Assembly (NCBI GenBank): GCA_003640385.1
Contig: RCAB01000025.1
Coordinates: forward strand, 124,001 to 188,000
Origin: Setaria digitata
Taxonomy: Eukaryota > Nematoda > Chromadorea > Rhabditida > Setariidae
Reading direction: 5' to 3'
Length of the DNA: 64,000 bases
The position numbers and the translations under genes are program-made. The notes under the pieces are model-generated. The model was given only the letters and a program-made list of their open reading frames with translations. It had not been told where the DNA came from and made no database searches. Shown here piece after piece: positions 32,812 to 44,219 of the stretch. Position 1 is the first letter of the stretch; each line of letters starts with the position of its first letter.

Positions 32812-33274
32812 TTACTTTTATTTATAAAATTGTTTGCAAAATTACACTGAGTCATGAGAGGGTACCATTTCCAAGTCATACTTAAATTTTCCAACTGAAT
32901 CTTCCAGTCATGCAAAAAAAAAAACAAAATAATTATCGTACATGGTAATGTTTTTTGGAAGATTGAGAATGTATAGGCTACGTATTAATAGTATATGCAT
33001 AGAGATTACATATTGATATAAAGCGATTTAGATCAGTTCCTGCTTAAAAATTATTACAAATCAAGAACCGCACTGCTCTTCCTTCTCAACTAAAAAAGAT
33101 GCATTAATTCAGATAACGAGAAAGTCGATAGAACATTTCCAAAACGAAAATTGGGACAGTCCTACAGCCATGTCTTCGAAGACTTTCTCCTCACAAAGTT
33201 CGTTTTCTTCCCAAATAAACTTACTCTTATTTATTCCTAGTAAATTTTTAGATACTAAAATCCATATTATTCAG

Positions 33275-34970
33275 ATTGCAATGTGGAATGCTCCAGTGAT
33301 TCGACGTGTCCTGGAGTACAATTGTGTTGTGATTATTGTTGTAACAAGTTTTATGTTCTTCCAGAAGTTGCAACAAGTAGGTTAATTTAGCACCTTATTG
33401 TCTTGACAATCATTTTTCGACAGTATTTACATAAATAAAAATTATCAAAAACTTGCAATCAGAATTCGTTAAATTAAGAAAATTATTTTGCTTCATTTTT
33501 ATGAATAACTGATTCGTTATTTGCTTGCAGATTGTATTTTACTGTATGGTGCTATTGGAAAGCTTACAGATTCGGGTGTCACTGTTAGCTTGCGTACCCC
33601 ATTGTGTAATAAACATACAGGTAAGTGATAACATACTTCCAGAAGAAAGTTTTTGAACCTGTGAGCTTTGGAACCAGTAGTTTTTGTGTTTGCCAATAAT
33701 TGATTTTTGTTTCATGTTAAAATTTTTAGGTATGTTTGAAACAGTTCAGTGTGATAATAATAATGAATGCTGGTGTGTGGACGTAATCATTGGTACTTCT
33801 ATACACGGTTCAAAAATGAAATTGCCCGATTCATCTCCTTCATTTGTATATACATGTGCTCCAGTAAGGTTGAATTTCGTTGACAGTGAAAATAGACTCT
33901 TTCGTAATCGAAATTCTTTGAAACATGTTCATTCGATTCATTCTTCATGCATTTCTTTTAAGTTAATAACTGGCATTTAAAAAAATTAGAATGGGTAAAT
34001 GTGGTCAGAAATCAAGATAGTGCTTGCTAATGTGTTTGAATTACATAAAATTTTACTCCAGAATTGCTCAGTAATGCTTGATCAGCTAGTGTATTAAGGA
34101 ATATTTATTTAGCACGCAAATATGTTGTTTCTTCCAGATATCTGAGCTTCAAAAAGTCTTGATATTTAGATAAAAAAAAAAACTGCTCGATTATGTGCGA
34201 CAATGCGATCTGCCCATTCGCTTTTGAAATGAACGATAGTAATTGTCCAAAGAACTGTCGTTGTCGCAACTTGTGTCATGCGGTTCAATGTCGCGGTGAT
34301 CAGGTCTGCTTATTGCGACGGAAAATTTGCTCGGAGTCCACATGTATTCCTATACCATCATGTCAGTTTTCATTTTCGAATGTAGCTTTGGGATTAATAT
34401 TCACTAGGCATCTGAAGTAAGAAATATAATAATGTCTTCTTTAGTACCCTATCTATTGATTAATTATCAACTTGATCTGATGCGATATTTGGATGCATAT
34501 CATTTCTATCAAAATCAACAATTTTTATTTCTCAGCTTTTTTGTAGGTGAAGCAAATCCAGTGACAGGAAAAAGCCGGCATTAGACGAGGCAACTTATAT
34601 TCAGCTGCCTTGTTCCGAAAAACGCTCTGAACTATGTCCCCAAGGATATTACTGCACTGGTTACGATCCAGCCATGCGTGGAGTATGTTATGGTATTGCT
34701 GAAAATGAGAAAATAATGAATTCAAAGGGAAAGATTTTTTTTAGGGATATAAGCGTTAAGCAGCCATTCATAGTAATTCACTCGAAGTTGCTTTCCAGAA
34801 ACAAACGAAGAGAAGCCAGATATGGTAAGCTGTCTTCATGGGAATCCGTTCTCAAAAAAAGCTGATGGTTGGCCGATGGACTGTAGTCAGTCCACAAATG
34901 ACTGTCCTCCTACGCATTACTATTTCAGAAAACCGAATCAAATTTTCGGGATGTGCTGCGTGTCCAAACG
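33275..34970 (+). pseudogene. Module 6: WAP, Tg1, antistasin, lustrin, lustrin (open throughout)
   Basis: This is the best preserved module. WAP (33275-33376) reads CNVECSSDSTCPGVQLCC. Tg1 is split across 33531-33620 and 33730-33863 (DCILLYGAIGKL, then VQCDNNNECWCVD). Antistasin (about 34171-34361) reads CPFAFEMNDSNCPKNCRC, LLRRKICSESTCIPIPSC. Two lustrin exons follow (about 34544-34692: CSEKRSELCPQGYYC; 34800-34970: CSQSTNDCPPTHYY, FGMCC). I found no stop or frameshift within these exons. Confidence 0.65.
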
Positions 34971-35091
34971 TTTGTTGTTAATAATTGAAATTATACTTCA
35001 AAAAAAAAAACAAAGTCGTAAGATCTTTTTGTACAAGTTTTTTCTTTGAACGCACTTTATAAAAGCTATTTGGCAATTAATTTTGGCAGCT

Positions 35092-35114
35092 GAAGAAAAC
35101 AAGCCAGCTGAAGG
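35092..35114 (+). pseudogene. Very small linker exon AEENKPAE
   Basis: A 23-nt segment between an AG acceptor (TTTTGGCAG) and a GTAAAA donor encodes AEENKPAE, an acidic/proline linker between the lustrin domains and the Kunitz domain. Confidence 0.4.
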
Positions 35115-35462
35115 TAAAAACATTTATGTTCATCATGCCTAAACTGCATTAATTTGAAGGTTGCCTAAATTAGTTGGTTGGCTTGTTTTAAGAAAATGGA
35201 GTTCAAAATTCTTTAGTCAGAGAGTAATAGTTTTAGAAATGGGTAAATTATGAAATGCGAACAAGCCCTTATTAATCACTCCAGTCAAATCACGAACAGA
35301 GGAAACAATTCTAGAGTTTGGTTAGGAGAATGTGGCATAAAACAAATTGAAGTAATTAGATTAATAAAGTTGGAATAAAAGGAAAAAAAGAAGGAATTAG
35401 AGAAATTAATCAAAGTGACGGGAACGTATAAATTTTAGCAGCAAACGCTGATAAACTTCAGG

Positions 35463-35640
35463 TTATGTCTGTCGTTTACCTCCTGATGTCGGATTCTGCT
35501 CAGTGAATATTAAGCGATACTACTATTACGATCATATAAATAGAAGTTGCACTCGATTCAACTACGGTGGTTGTTCCGGCAATTCAAATAACTTTTTAAA
35601 CAAGAGAGACTGAGAAATTCTGCCTGGATATCGACATTGG
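35463..35640 (+). pseudogene. Kunitz/BPTI domain with a 2-base deletion
   Basis: The exon opens after CTTCAG and reads CRLPPDVGFC, YYYYDHINRSC, FNYGGCSGNSNNF, the standard Kunitz pattern of serine-protease inhibitors. At the penultimate cysteine the frame breaks (KRD followed by TGA). Two bases are missing compared with the family; the expected E-K-F-C ending lies in a different frame directly after. The domain as encoded lacks its last disulfides. Confidence 0.75.
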
Positions 35641-35708
35641 TGTGAATGGTTTCCTAACAGTACTGACAAAGTTATTGAAACTTATCAGGGTGGGGTTTTC
35701 CCTCACAG

Positions 35709-36344
35709 GACCTTTGCTTTGTGATAAACACCGTCAGGATATAAATGAGTAAGCTATTGAATCTTCTTTTTTTCCATTGAATTTTTTTCCTGAAAGATGA
35801 CAGCAACTAGAAATAATTAAAATTGAGAAAAAAGTCTGAACTTCAAGTTTTCAAGATAACATTGGAGTTGTTTAGGTATATTTTGGTGCTAAGAGACTTC
35901 TCTAAATTATTATTTCTCAAGCTTTTAAACGTATTGCAGAGCATTTCGTGAGTACTTCGAGAGAAAATTCGATGTTGAACAGTACGGACTGAAAGACATT
36001 ATTATCTCTGATAGCAATATGATGCAGTTTGTACTGAGTGGTGAAAATGCTAAATTGAAGGCAACTAACATCTCCGATGCAGTGAGCGTCATGTTGCTTA
36101 GAACAATACAGTGTAGAGCCTTTGCCCTTTATTTTGCATTGGCAATATAAGAACATCTCTGTCTAGAACGTTTAGATAACAAACTCCTTTCACTCCCAGT
36201 CATTTAAACTTTCAAACAATTAGGTAAGTGGTGGCTCTTTTCGGTTTACCTGTAACGGCAATATTTATCGAGCAGAACCACATTCCTGGACTAGCCATCA
36301 TATTACAGAGAAGAAAGCGTTGGGTGGAGCGTTATTTTTATACG
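35709..36344 (+). pseudogene. Juxtamembrane extracellular domain (unrecognised)
   Basis: Exons 35709-35748, 35940-36081 and 36224-36344 join in phase and read LCDKHRQDINE, AFREYFERKFDVEQYGL, ENAKLKATNISDAV, then GGSFRFTCNGNIYRAEPHSW. The length and position, just before the membrane helix, suggest a folded juxtamembrane domain, perhaps SEA-like, but I do not recognise the family. No disruption was seen here. Confidence 0.5.
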
Positions 36345-36468
36345 GTAAGCGGTCATTAAATTAGTTGCGAAGGAATTTTGAAGTTTTAAATTAAAGAAAA
36401 TTCCTGATCAAAATCTGTGGATTGTATTTTCCGGTAATCTCTGATTTGTTTAGGGTAAAAATTTGCAG

Positions 36469-36533
36469 TTTTGGTCGCAGTTTCAGTTGTATTCACAATC
36501 GTCATTCTGATTCATTCTTATAGGTTTACGTTA
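36469..36533 (+). pseudogene. Transmembrane-helix exon
   Basis: In phase with the preceding exon, this segment reads VLVAVSVVFTIVILIHSYR, a 16-17 residue hydrophobic helix followed by a basic stop-transfer residue. It makes the protein a single-pass type I membrane protein. The cytoplasmic tail is unresolved. Candidate exons lie at 36729-36805 (YGSHTDYETPFPEQTLQ then stop, or another frame) and around 37402-37475. Confidence 0.6.
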
Positions 36534-37929
36534 GTGTTATTAAAAATCATTTTCTGAAATTGGTTTTTATCATTTCTCAAAGGCGTTAACATGTAAAAAA
36601 ACATCCGTTTTTTTGTGTGCAAAATTATGTTCCACATAAGATTATAGTACAAAAGAGAGATTTTTTAGTATTTCCTACTCAAACGAAGGCAAAAAACGGA
36701 TTCATCATGGGATATCTCTCCTTCGCAGTATGGATCCCATACTGATTATGAAACACCATTCCCAGAACAAACACTCCAAAGAGGAGCAGCGCTTCAAAAC
36801 ATTTAGAAGAACTGGCAAGTGGCATTTCCAAGGAAATTAGATTAATGAGAAGTGAAATTTTCCAGGATAGAAATTCCGATGTTGATGCTTTGAAGTTCAA
36901 CTATTTGTGTCAGATGATTGTTGTCTAGTCCTAGAGAAAGGAATGGCGTGCTTCTTAACTGCTTCAATTTGCACTAAAACTATTTATTATTCTTATTGTT
37001 CTTTCCTAATTTTTATTTACGATTTAAACAAAAACTTTTCTAGATGGGATCAAGAAAGAGCTATCATTACCAGCAGACAAAAGGTCACAGTGATTTGTGC
37101 GAAGTGCAAAAAGTGCTCACAGCTCTACGAACTTCAAGTGAACCTCAGCGATGTCGCATTACCGTCTACTACTAAAGCCTTTCCCGCGTTTCACTCTATT
37201 TAAAGTTAGATGAAGGAATGAATTGATTCACCTTCCATTACCGAATATCATCTTTGATCATGCAAATACTGTTGTTGTACACATCCTGAATTAAAATTGT
37301 TTTCAATCTATATGGAAAAAGAAGATTATGCAATGACATTTTAGAATTTCAATCTTTGTTGTAATAGGTAAGTTGTAAGATTTCCTGTCTTCGTCTTTCA
37401 GTGAATCATCACAGGAAGTTTGCTCGAGATATGCGGCAAGTTAATGATGCATCAACTTCAGGTCATTCCGGATGAGACCGAAAAAAGAGTCATTCATATT
37501 GTTAACAAAATATATGCAGTTGGATCAGAACACGGGAGAATGTCGAGCCGGAGCGAGTAGTAACCAGTAGCCACAATCCAGAACCTCCTCTCATTATACG
37601 TGCAGATCCACAGGAAGACGTGCCATCCACCAGCAAACATCCACATTGAACAGCCTGGCTGTCTTCTAGGAGACGCACGTCTAATCTCTAGTTTCCTCTG
37701 CCTACTTTACTCTACTATTTCCTACCCTGTCATCGCGACTACCAGTGTTTGCGTGAGTGTTACGACGTCTCCTGGCAGTGCGCTACTAATCGATTGTGTA
37801 AAGACCTTGGATTGGCGTTGTGGAGTAGGCATCGTCTAATGTGGTAAGACAGTGAACGGGACGTGAAGTTACGTAACCTTGTGTTAATTTCGGTTTGACA
37901 CCGTCATTGCTAAGAACTGCAGGATAGAG
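36534..37929. other. Region between the WAP/Tg1 locus and the ZHP-like gene
   Basis: Contains possible cytoplasmic-tail exons of the preceding gene and a 98-codon plus-strand frame at 36907-37203 with no recognised domain. The 37540-37929 part is somewhat richer in G and C and lies directly upstream of the ZHP ATG, so it is likely 5' UTR and promoter. Confidence 0.4.
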
Positions 37930-40757
37930 ATGGAGTTTTGGTTCCACTGCAATAATTGTGTACGACGTCCAGAAAACTGGATTCTCATCCCTAGTTATCG
38001 TCTCACCAGCTGTGGACATATCTTGTGCAATGAATGCTTCGGTGACACTGGTTCCTTTTTCATCATTTGCAATTTTAACCAACTAATCGTTCTCTCATTC
38101 ATTTCCCAAAAGTAACCTTTTCAGATGTCGTAAAAATATGCAAAATCTGTCAGCGCAGTGGGATTTCAACGCATGCAATTGATGCCACATTACCGCCACA
38201 TATTCAGAAATTCTTCCTAGTAGGTGCACAGTATCGTCATGAAGAACAATTATTCGTTCATTCATTTATCTCCCATATTTATTATCTAGAACGGTTGTTT
38301 AGTCGTAAAATTCCATCGGAGATGGCAATGTTGCGTTTTCTTACCAGTGTTAGAATCTTTTAAACAAATAACCTCTTTGTTCCTTGATATGGATTTCCAA
38401 AACAGTTATGGTTCATAGATATTGTGTCATTGTGCTGCATGCAAAGTTTTAAATTTCTGAACTTTCAACTAACAACTATTTTTGTGCTCATTTCCTTTTC
38501 AACTTTAAAATGTATACTGAAGCCTCCAAAAGTGTTGATCGAACGTGCAGAAAAGCGAATTAGAGAGACGATCGCATTCCAACATTCCCAAAAGGTACTG
38601 ATGGAGCATCGCTTGGTTAGAAAGGTAAGCTCGCTGAGAATTAGCTAGCTTTTTATCTCACTCTTCTGATCTACATTTTGCATGCTTTTAGAAATAAGTG
38701 AAAGCTACCTTTGAAATGTTCATATGCACTTTGCTGCTTTCTGGTTTAGTTTTCCTTTCATGTTTCATTTCGTTTGATCATCCTCGCTCAAAATCCTTGG
38801 TGTCAAAATGAAGTTTTGAGTACCTGTTTCAACAAGCAGTTGAAAAAATTTTTGCTTCCGCAATTTTTCTAGCTACTTTTCTAAACTTCTTAATCACTAT
38901 TCTTGTCTTAAGAAAATGTTTTAGCTGTTAAGGGAATTTTTTTATATAAAATCAAGCAGAAGTTCTGTCCACTGATATAGCACTGGTAAGCTTTTTTCTT
39001 TTGTGATATTCGACTTTAACATTTTAAATCATTCATTTCACTTAGCAGCACACTTTTACAAACTAATCTAATTTTATACAGAAGATTTATCTTCGTAGGT
39101 TGTGCAACTTTGGCATCAACTTCAAGTGGCAAAGCAGGATTCAGAAGTGAAGAGTCAGCTCGAAATGTAAAATCCAGCTTAGCATTTTATTGATATATGG
39201 GAACAAATTTTCCTATAAATAACTTTAGATGCTATGTCATTTGTAATTAGAAAATTTATCAAAAGTCACGTATTTTTAAACTTTTAAATAAACACTTTTA
39301 CATATGAATTTTATTTGGGTTTTCCGAATTTTCTTCATTCTTTTTATTTTAAAAATACTCGAATATGGATATTTCGAATATTAAAGTTTTTAGAGAAATT
39401 GCTTGTTTGAAAAACGCATTGAAGTGTCTCAAAGGAGAACTGGAACGTACTCTTAATAGCCATCGAGAGTTTGAAAAGCACGCATTACAATGGGGATTCA
39501 GAGCGCTTTCCGTCAAAGGTTAATTTCTTTGTCTCACTTATCATATCCAAAAGTTGCCGCCCTTTCACATCTTTTCAGCCTTCTGATAACTTTTTAATAA
39601 AATAATAAAAAGCAACAGTAATACGTGTTGGAAATTCTTAAACTTAAAGACTTAAAATTTATAATTAGCTAAGTTATAAATTATAGCTGAAGAGAATCTT
39701 ACCTGATTGTTGGAATCACCAATGTTATGGTTATAGGAGAAAGTGAAAAGAATATTAATTAATTAGAAAGTAGCACTGAAGTATGGTATTTTTGATATTT
39801 TTGCTTTATAACACTTTTATTGATAAAAATCATTACAGAAGGTGGAAAAGATTTCTCGAAAGAGCAATTAGCGGTGCAGGTACCCAATTTATGAATTTGC
39901 ACTAGTGCTTTTGAAACTCGAGAAGCTTTAGCTACACTTTTTTATCTGAATTATATATAAAAAAAAGGAAAAAGAAAAACTCGTGTTGAAACTTTATCAG
40001 TTCAAAAATGGTTAGGTCTTTTCAAACGCGTTGAAAACTAATATCCTTGACGAAGGCAGCGGTATGTTCATAAATAATTCAAGTACTTTTCTAACTGGTA
40101 GTTCTTCAGTGTATATATTTTGTGGAAAGAACACATCTGTGATCATGAAGTATCAATATTTCGTAACAATGAAAAAAAAGTTGTAGTATCTTCAAACTGT
40201 GCTAAAAAACATGACCTTTGCACCACACATTCCTACTTTGGAATAGTAGTACGACGTATCTTTTTAAGATTTGAACACATCTATAGTTTCAAGTCCCATC
40301 TGGTTCCATCTCTCTATTAGATATATATGTAACCATTTTAGAAAGGAATTTCTGGACTCTAGTATTACACTTATACAAAATACTCTTTAGAAGAACAGTG
40401 GTTCTGTCCTGCTGTTCTTCAGATTATGAGTTGTTCGAATTTACATAGACATATACTCTTGAATCACTTTTCTTCTACCACTTCATATGAAGATGAAAGT
40501 ATGTGTTAGATTTTATAAGAGATATTTCTCATGTCAATTATTCCGATTTACAGTCTGTACAAATTTCTGACAAAGCACTGGATCTATCATTGAAAGGAAA
40601 AGTTGATTTTATGGGCGAAAAATTGACTTTATCATGCTCATCATCGGATTCGGACTTGGCAACGTATGATACTGCATCATCCAGTGTCACGAGTACCACT
40701 CCGTCGAATAAAATTGGCGGAAAAATTGGACTGCAAGGCCAATGTATTCAGGGGTAA
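37930..40757 (+). CDS. ZHP/RNF212-family RING-finger protein (meiotic crossover regulator)
   Basis: Eight exons (37930-38041, 38125-38223, 38290-38348, 38523-38624, 39099-39166, 39394-39518, 39839-39879, 40554-40757) join in phase to give 269 aa. The N-terminus MEFWFHCNNCVRRPENW, LTSCGHILCNECF, VVKICKICQRSG is the C3HC4-type RING characteristic of Zip3/RNF212/ZHP proteins, putative SUMO or ubiquitin E3 ligases on meiotic chromosomes. After AIDATLPPHIQKFF comes a charged region with coiled-coil character (VLIERAEKRIRETIAF, LKNALKCLKGELERTL) and a Ser/Thr-rich C-terminal tail (SCSSSDSDLATYDTASSSV), the usual order in this family. Nematodes have several ZHP paralogs; I cannot tell which this is. 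A donor-like GGGTAATG overlaps the stop region, so a longer isoform is possible. Confidence 0.85.
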
Positions 40758-43127
40758 TGACGTGCAGTTTTTCCAAAACTGAATTTTATCGGGTTCCGTT
40801 ATTTCTCAGTCATAACCTAGCTTCAGCAAGTAGTGTAATCGTTTTATATTTGGCAGAATGAATCAGCATTATTTACAAGTAGTTTAAATTTTAAAAACTA
40901 TAATTTGATTTGATCTTTTAATATTTCCTGAAGTTTACCTTTGGCTGCTTTTCATTTTTCTCTTTACAGTTAAAGACTTCATTTTGAAAGGGGAATTAAT
41001 AGATATGTGCGTATTTAATTCAGTACCTCAGTTAAGGTTGGTGGTAGTAGCTTTTATTTCTAGACTTTTATCCTCCATTTCTAGATGTCCTTATTTCGAT
41101 GAAGGAAAAATTATTTGTTAAAAAACTATCGAAGCAGTTATAATATCATTTTAATAAATTTAAAATGGCTATAAATTCGTTATAATTTGATGACAATTTT
41201 GAGAAATACCGTTTCGTTGAACAAATTCCGCGCTAATGGCAGTGGGTTTAATCGACGTAGTCAAGTTCAAAGGCATGACCGTACAGTACAATCGAATGGA
41301 TATAGGAAATGGAAATCCAACATTACGTATCCGACGCTCCTTTTGCGTCGCGTACGAGCTAATGCTATCAGAGCAATAAAAAACAGAGAGTAAGAACCCA
41401 AGAGCAGCTTATAAACTGGTATCGTACTAACTGATAGCAACTTATCGGCTCGAAATGCAATTGTTTAAAAAAGTTGGGGTGATATCCTCATGTGTTTATT
41501 AAAGGTTGTTCTTCAATAAATTTCTTGTTTACCGTTATTTGCTTACCAGAAAAATTCGTCAATGGATGTTCTCCATCATTTTTATGAACTTATGACTATC
41601 TCATTATTACATGACTCCAACACTCTGTTTAAACAGCAGAATTTCCATCAGTTTCTTTTTTTATGCAGTGTACAGTTGTTTGGTCCGATGGGTTGCCAGT
41701 TTTGCATATACTTAGGTGTTTTCATGATGTTTAAGGTATTAAAAAAAGAAAATTTTAAAAAATGTTTGACTATTAGATCAAAGCTGGAAGCCATCGTTAC
41801 CACATTACTAATGAGTCAATCTGTCTGTACTGTTAAAGTTGGGATGTATTAGTGACGACAGTGACGACATTTAAAGAATTATTTATTTTTTAAAAATATG
41901 TGCAGTTGTAGCAGTTAGGGGAAGAAGTTTGTATAGCAAAAATTGTATTTTGCCAGAAAGTTTCCTTATTCCGGGACGTGTTGCATCTGCTGAGTCAAAT
42001 CCGATCCGTAATCAAAGCGAAGAAGCCATTCGAATTTCTCTGCCTTCTTCAAACAGTATGTTATCATTCTCCAGTGATAGCAAGGGAAACGCCGTGTATG
42101 CCCATTGTGAGCTACTTGTTTCACTCTCCATAGCATGCAGCAGAGATGCAACACTGGGCAAGGTTGATATTATGGGAGTTTCAGGAAACTGGGTGTTTTG
42201 CAGCTTTCGGGGTAAAGCTGTGTTAGTGAAGTGGTGGGGAAAGCTCTCAGTTGTGCGATTGAGATTTTGCAATTCACATGGTAGTTCCAGTAAGTTGACT
42301 TCCCGCAGCAAAAGATGCTCACTGAGTATTTTTAACTGTTATGTTAGAAGTAGAATAGTAAGATTTCCACAGAAGGAGAAAAGCCAAGTGCATCAACAGG
42401 AAAAGAAAAGATACCAGGAAGTGGTGAGGAGGGGGACATAAGAAGAAAAATGTTATTTTGCGTTTATCTCACAATGGATACCACAGATTCACCAGATTTC
42501 GAATTCAAAGTGTACCATACTCACAGTTGGGGTTGAAAATCCAAGATCTAGGAGTTGGTGATGTTTTCTTCATTGGGACGATATTTTCTATACATCTAAT
42601 TTGTATTATTTCTTGAATTTACTTCAGTTAGAGGAACGATGGGATCTGCTAAAAGGTGTCGAAATAAAATGTAAATTAGGTTAGAAATTTCTCACGCTCA
42701 AACGCCATCTGTTTTCAGAGCTAGCTGATTCAGCAGGTGAGTTGTCACACACTTAGCGGCTTCCAATTTTTATGGTCACTGTCTTTTTAACTCAACATTT
42801 AATTCGTCCCACAGCGCCAGTTCAGCTTACCAACAATGACCCACTTGAAGTACACATTTAATACCTATGATTCATTATTTCTAACAAGCAAGACTTCATA
42901 CTCATTGAAGGTTTGAGAATAGGTTGAAGACGTTTCGTTCTACTTCTCTAATCATTAGCTTTACTGAATGTAACTATTTATTACTTATCTAGCTATGGTG
43001 AGGACAGCTTCAGAAGGAACCATTGATTAATAAATAATTTATTAATCGTGCTTAATGAAAGATATGATGGTAATATGTGTTTATGTTATTAGATACGTGG
43101 TAGTGTTTTTCTTTTGACCGTAGCCCA
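40758..43127. other. Intergenic region with unassigned open frames
   Basis: Holds a basic 68-codon plus-strand frame at 41187-41393 (FNRRSQVQRHDRTVQ, LLLRRVRANAIRAIKNRE), a 96-codon frame at 41562-41852, and a region at 41929-42441 that is open on both strands (170 codons plus, 99 codons minus). None matches a family I know. A tandem GTGACGACA pair lies near 41851. Confidence 0.4.
42012..42440 (-). CDS. Hypothetical minus-strand two-exon gene (low confidence)
   Basis: On the minus strand an ATG near 42440 starts MSPSSPLPGIFSFPVDALGF. About 50 bp further on, an acceptor ending TACTCAG opens a frame of roughly 100 codons (LLREVNLLELPCELQNLNR ... SLLHAMESETSSSQWAY) ending at 42012. Composition is protein-like (few Lys/Ile/Asn-only runs). 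The implied intron of about 49 bp would be unusually short for this window and its donor is weak. The plus strand is also open here (41929-42441). No homologue was recognised. Confidence 0.22.
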
Positions 43128-43530
43128 GTGATTACTCACTGAATTTAAGCATATAAGCGGCGGAACCTAGTAAAGGTGAATAAACAGGAAAAAGCCCAAC
43201 GCTGAATTCAATAGACAATTTGCACTAAACGGAAATGTAGCATATAGGTGTAACTATCCATATGCATTCTTACACCCAAACTCCTCTTGGAAGAGGCTAC
43301 AGTCCATATAAGGTATTAGACCTGTACGAGTAAGAAAGGTTATTGTGAGTTGAACTTTGGAGTGAGTTGTATGAGATTGCAGCCCGAAGAGGGTGGTAAA
43401 CCACATCTGAGGCTAAATTGGGCTACAAGACCGATAGCAAGTAAGTGCCGTGAGGGAAAGTTGAAAAAACTTGGGGGAGTTCAAGAGGACGTGAAATCGG
43501 TAGGAAACGCATACAGTTAACAAAACTTGT
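43128..43530 (+). pseudogene. Fragment of large-subunit (28S) rRNA gene, decayed
   Basis: The stretch starts with the sequence that opens eukaryotic LSU rRNA (CTGAATTTAAGCATATAAGC), followed by GGAAAAAGCCCAACGCTGAAT, GATTGCAGCCCGAAGAGGGT, GGTGGTAAACCACATCT, CAAGACCGATAGCAAG and GTGCCGTGAGGGAAAGTTGA. These are the D1/C1 landmarks in correct order and sense. It covers only about the first 400 bases. It lacks a block of the normal sequence between the opening and the GGTGAA segment and has substitutions at otherwise invariant bases. No 5.8S or 18S was seen nearby. It is a dispersed, degenerate copy and not a working rDNA unit. Confidence 0.8.
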
Positions 43531-44219
43531 CAGAATTCAGCTAGTCATCTTAGCGATTTTGTGTATTATTTATATCATTTTTCATTTTTTTTTTTTTTGA
43601 AAATGAATATGTATGATTAAATTGTAGGACACGAATGCCAAATTAAATGATTAGTGTATTTACTAATGGTATGTACCGAAGACTTTGTTTGTAGCGTATT
43701 GATGTGTTAGATTTTTAGTAGGCCGTTATATATGTTAATAGAAACCTAGATATGTTTCAGATAAAGTGTGTTCTTACCCACGTAATTTACGCTTCTTCGG
43801 TGGTGCATCGATACTTTTGCTAATTACATTTACATGTGATCGCATGCGATTTGACGCTAAATAGATAAAAATTAGTAAAGCAACTTAGTAAAATTTTGCA
43901 TAATATTGCACGCTTTATGAAGTTATATCTCGATATGAGCGTCAGTCACTCATCCGACCCATTTAAATTTTTTTTTTTTCCTCATACTTTATTCCCCTGG
44001 GAGGTTATTTCTGGGGTTTGAAATAAATGCAGTTCGATTTCAAAAAGAACTAACATTACGAGTATCTCGGGATTTCAGTGCGTTACATAACTGGGAGATC
44101 TGGTTTTCGCAGCTTACTGAAAGAATGAATTATTGTTAAGACATTTCAGATTAGAATTTAGTCCTGGGTCAGTCTTAATGGATATTAGGTAAAAGAAGCG
44201 ATTGCCTGGACAAGCTGAA
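43531..44219. other. Intergenic DNA upstream of the FASTK-like gene
   Basis: AT-rich with poly-T runs (43586, 43968). Probably includes the promoter of the gene starting at 44220; nothing specific was recognised. Confidence 0.4.

Larger units (their letters stand above)
21236..36533 (+). pseudogene. Multi-module WAP/thyroglobulin-1/antistasin/lustrin/Kunitz transmembrane protein gene, heavily disrupted
   Basis: A signal peptide, about six repeats of a cysteine-rich module, one Kunitz domain, a juxtamembrane domain and a transmembrane helix are spread over more than 35 small exons. In intact form this would be a type I membrane protein with a huge extracellular array of protease-inhibitor-like domains. 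Disruptions found while reading: TAG at 21557 if the first donor is ignored; frameshift at 23602; two or three shifts at 24244-24342; TAG at 27381; shift near 28812; TAA at 29599 in a Tg1 domain; TGA at a WAP cysteine near 30508; shift near 30685; 2-base loss in the Kunitz domain near 35611. Several domains have also lost core cysteines. Neighbouring genes read cleanly, so I favour a decaying gene over sequencing error. Some segments, notably 33275-34970, remain intact, so a shortened active product cannot be excluded. Confidence 0.75.

Noticed and set aside
37786..38082. 98-codon minus-strand frame
   Set aside because: Antisense shadow of the RING exon of the ZHP-like gene.
43128..43530. A functional rRNA gene
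   Set aside because: Only the first few hundred bases are present, with an internal deletion and changes at invariant positions.
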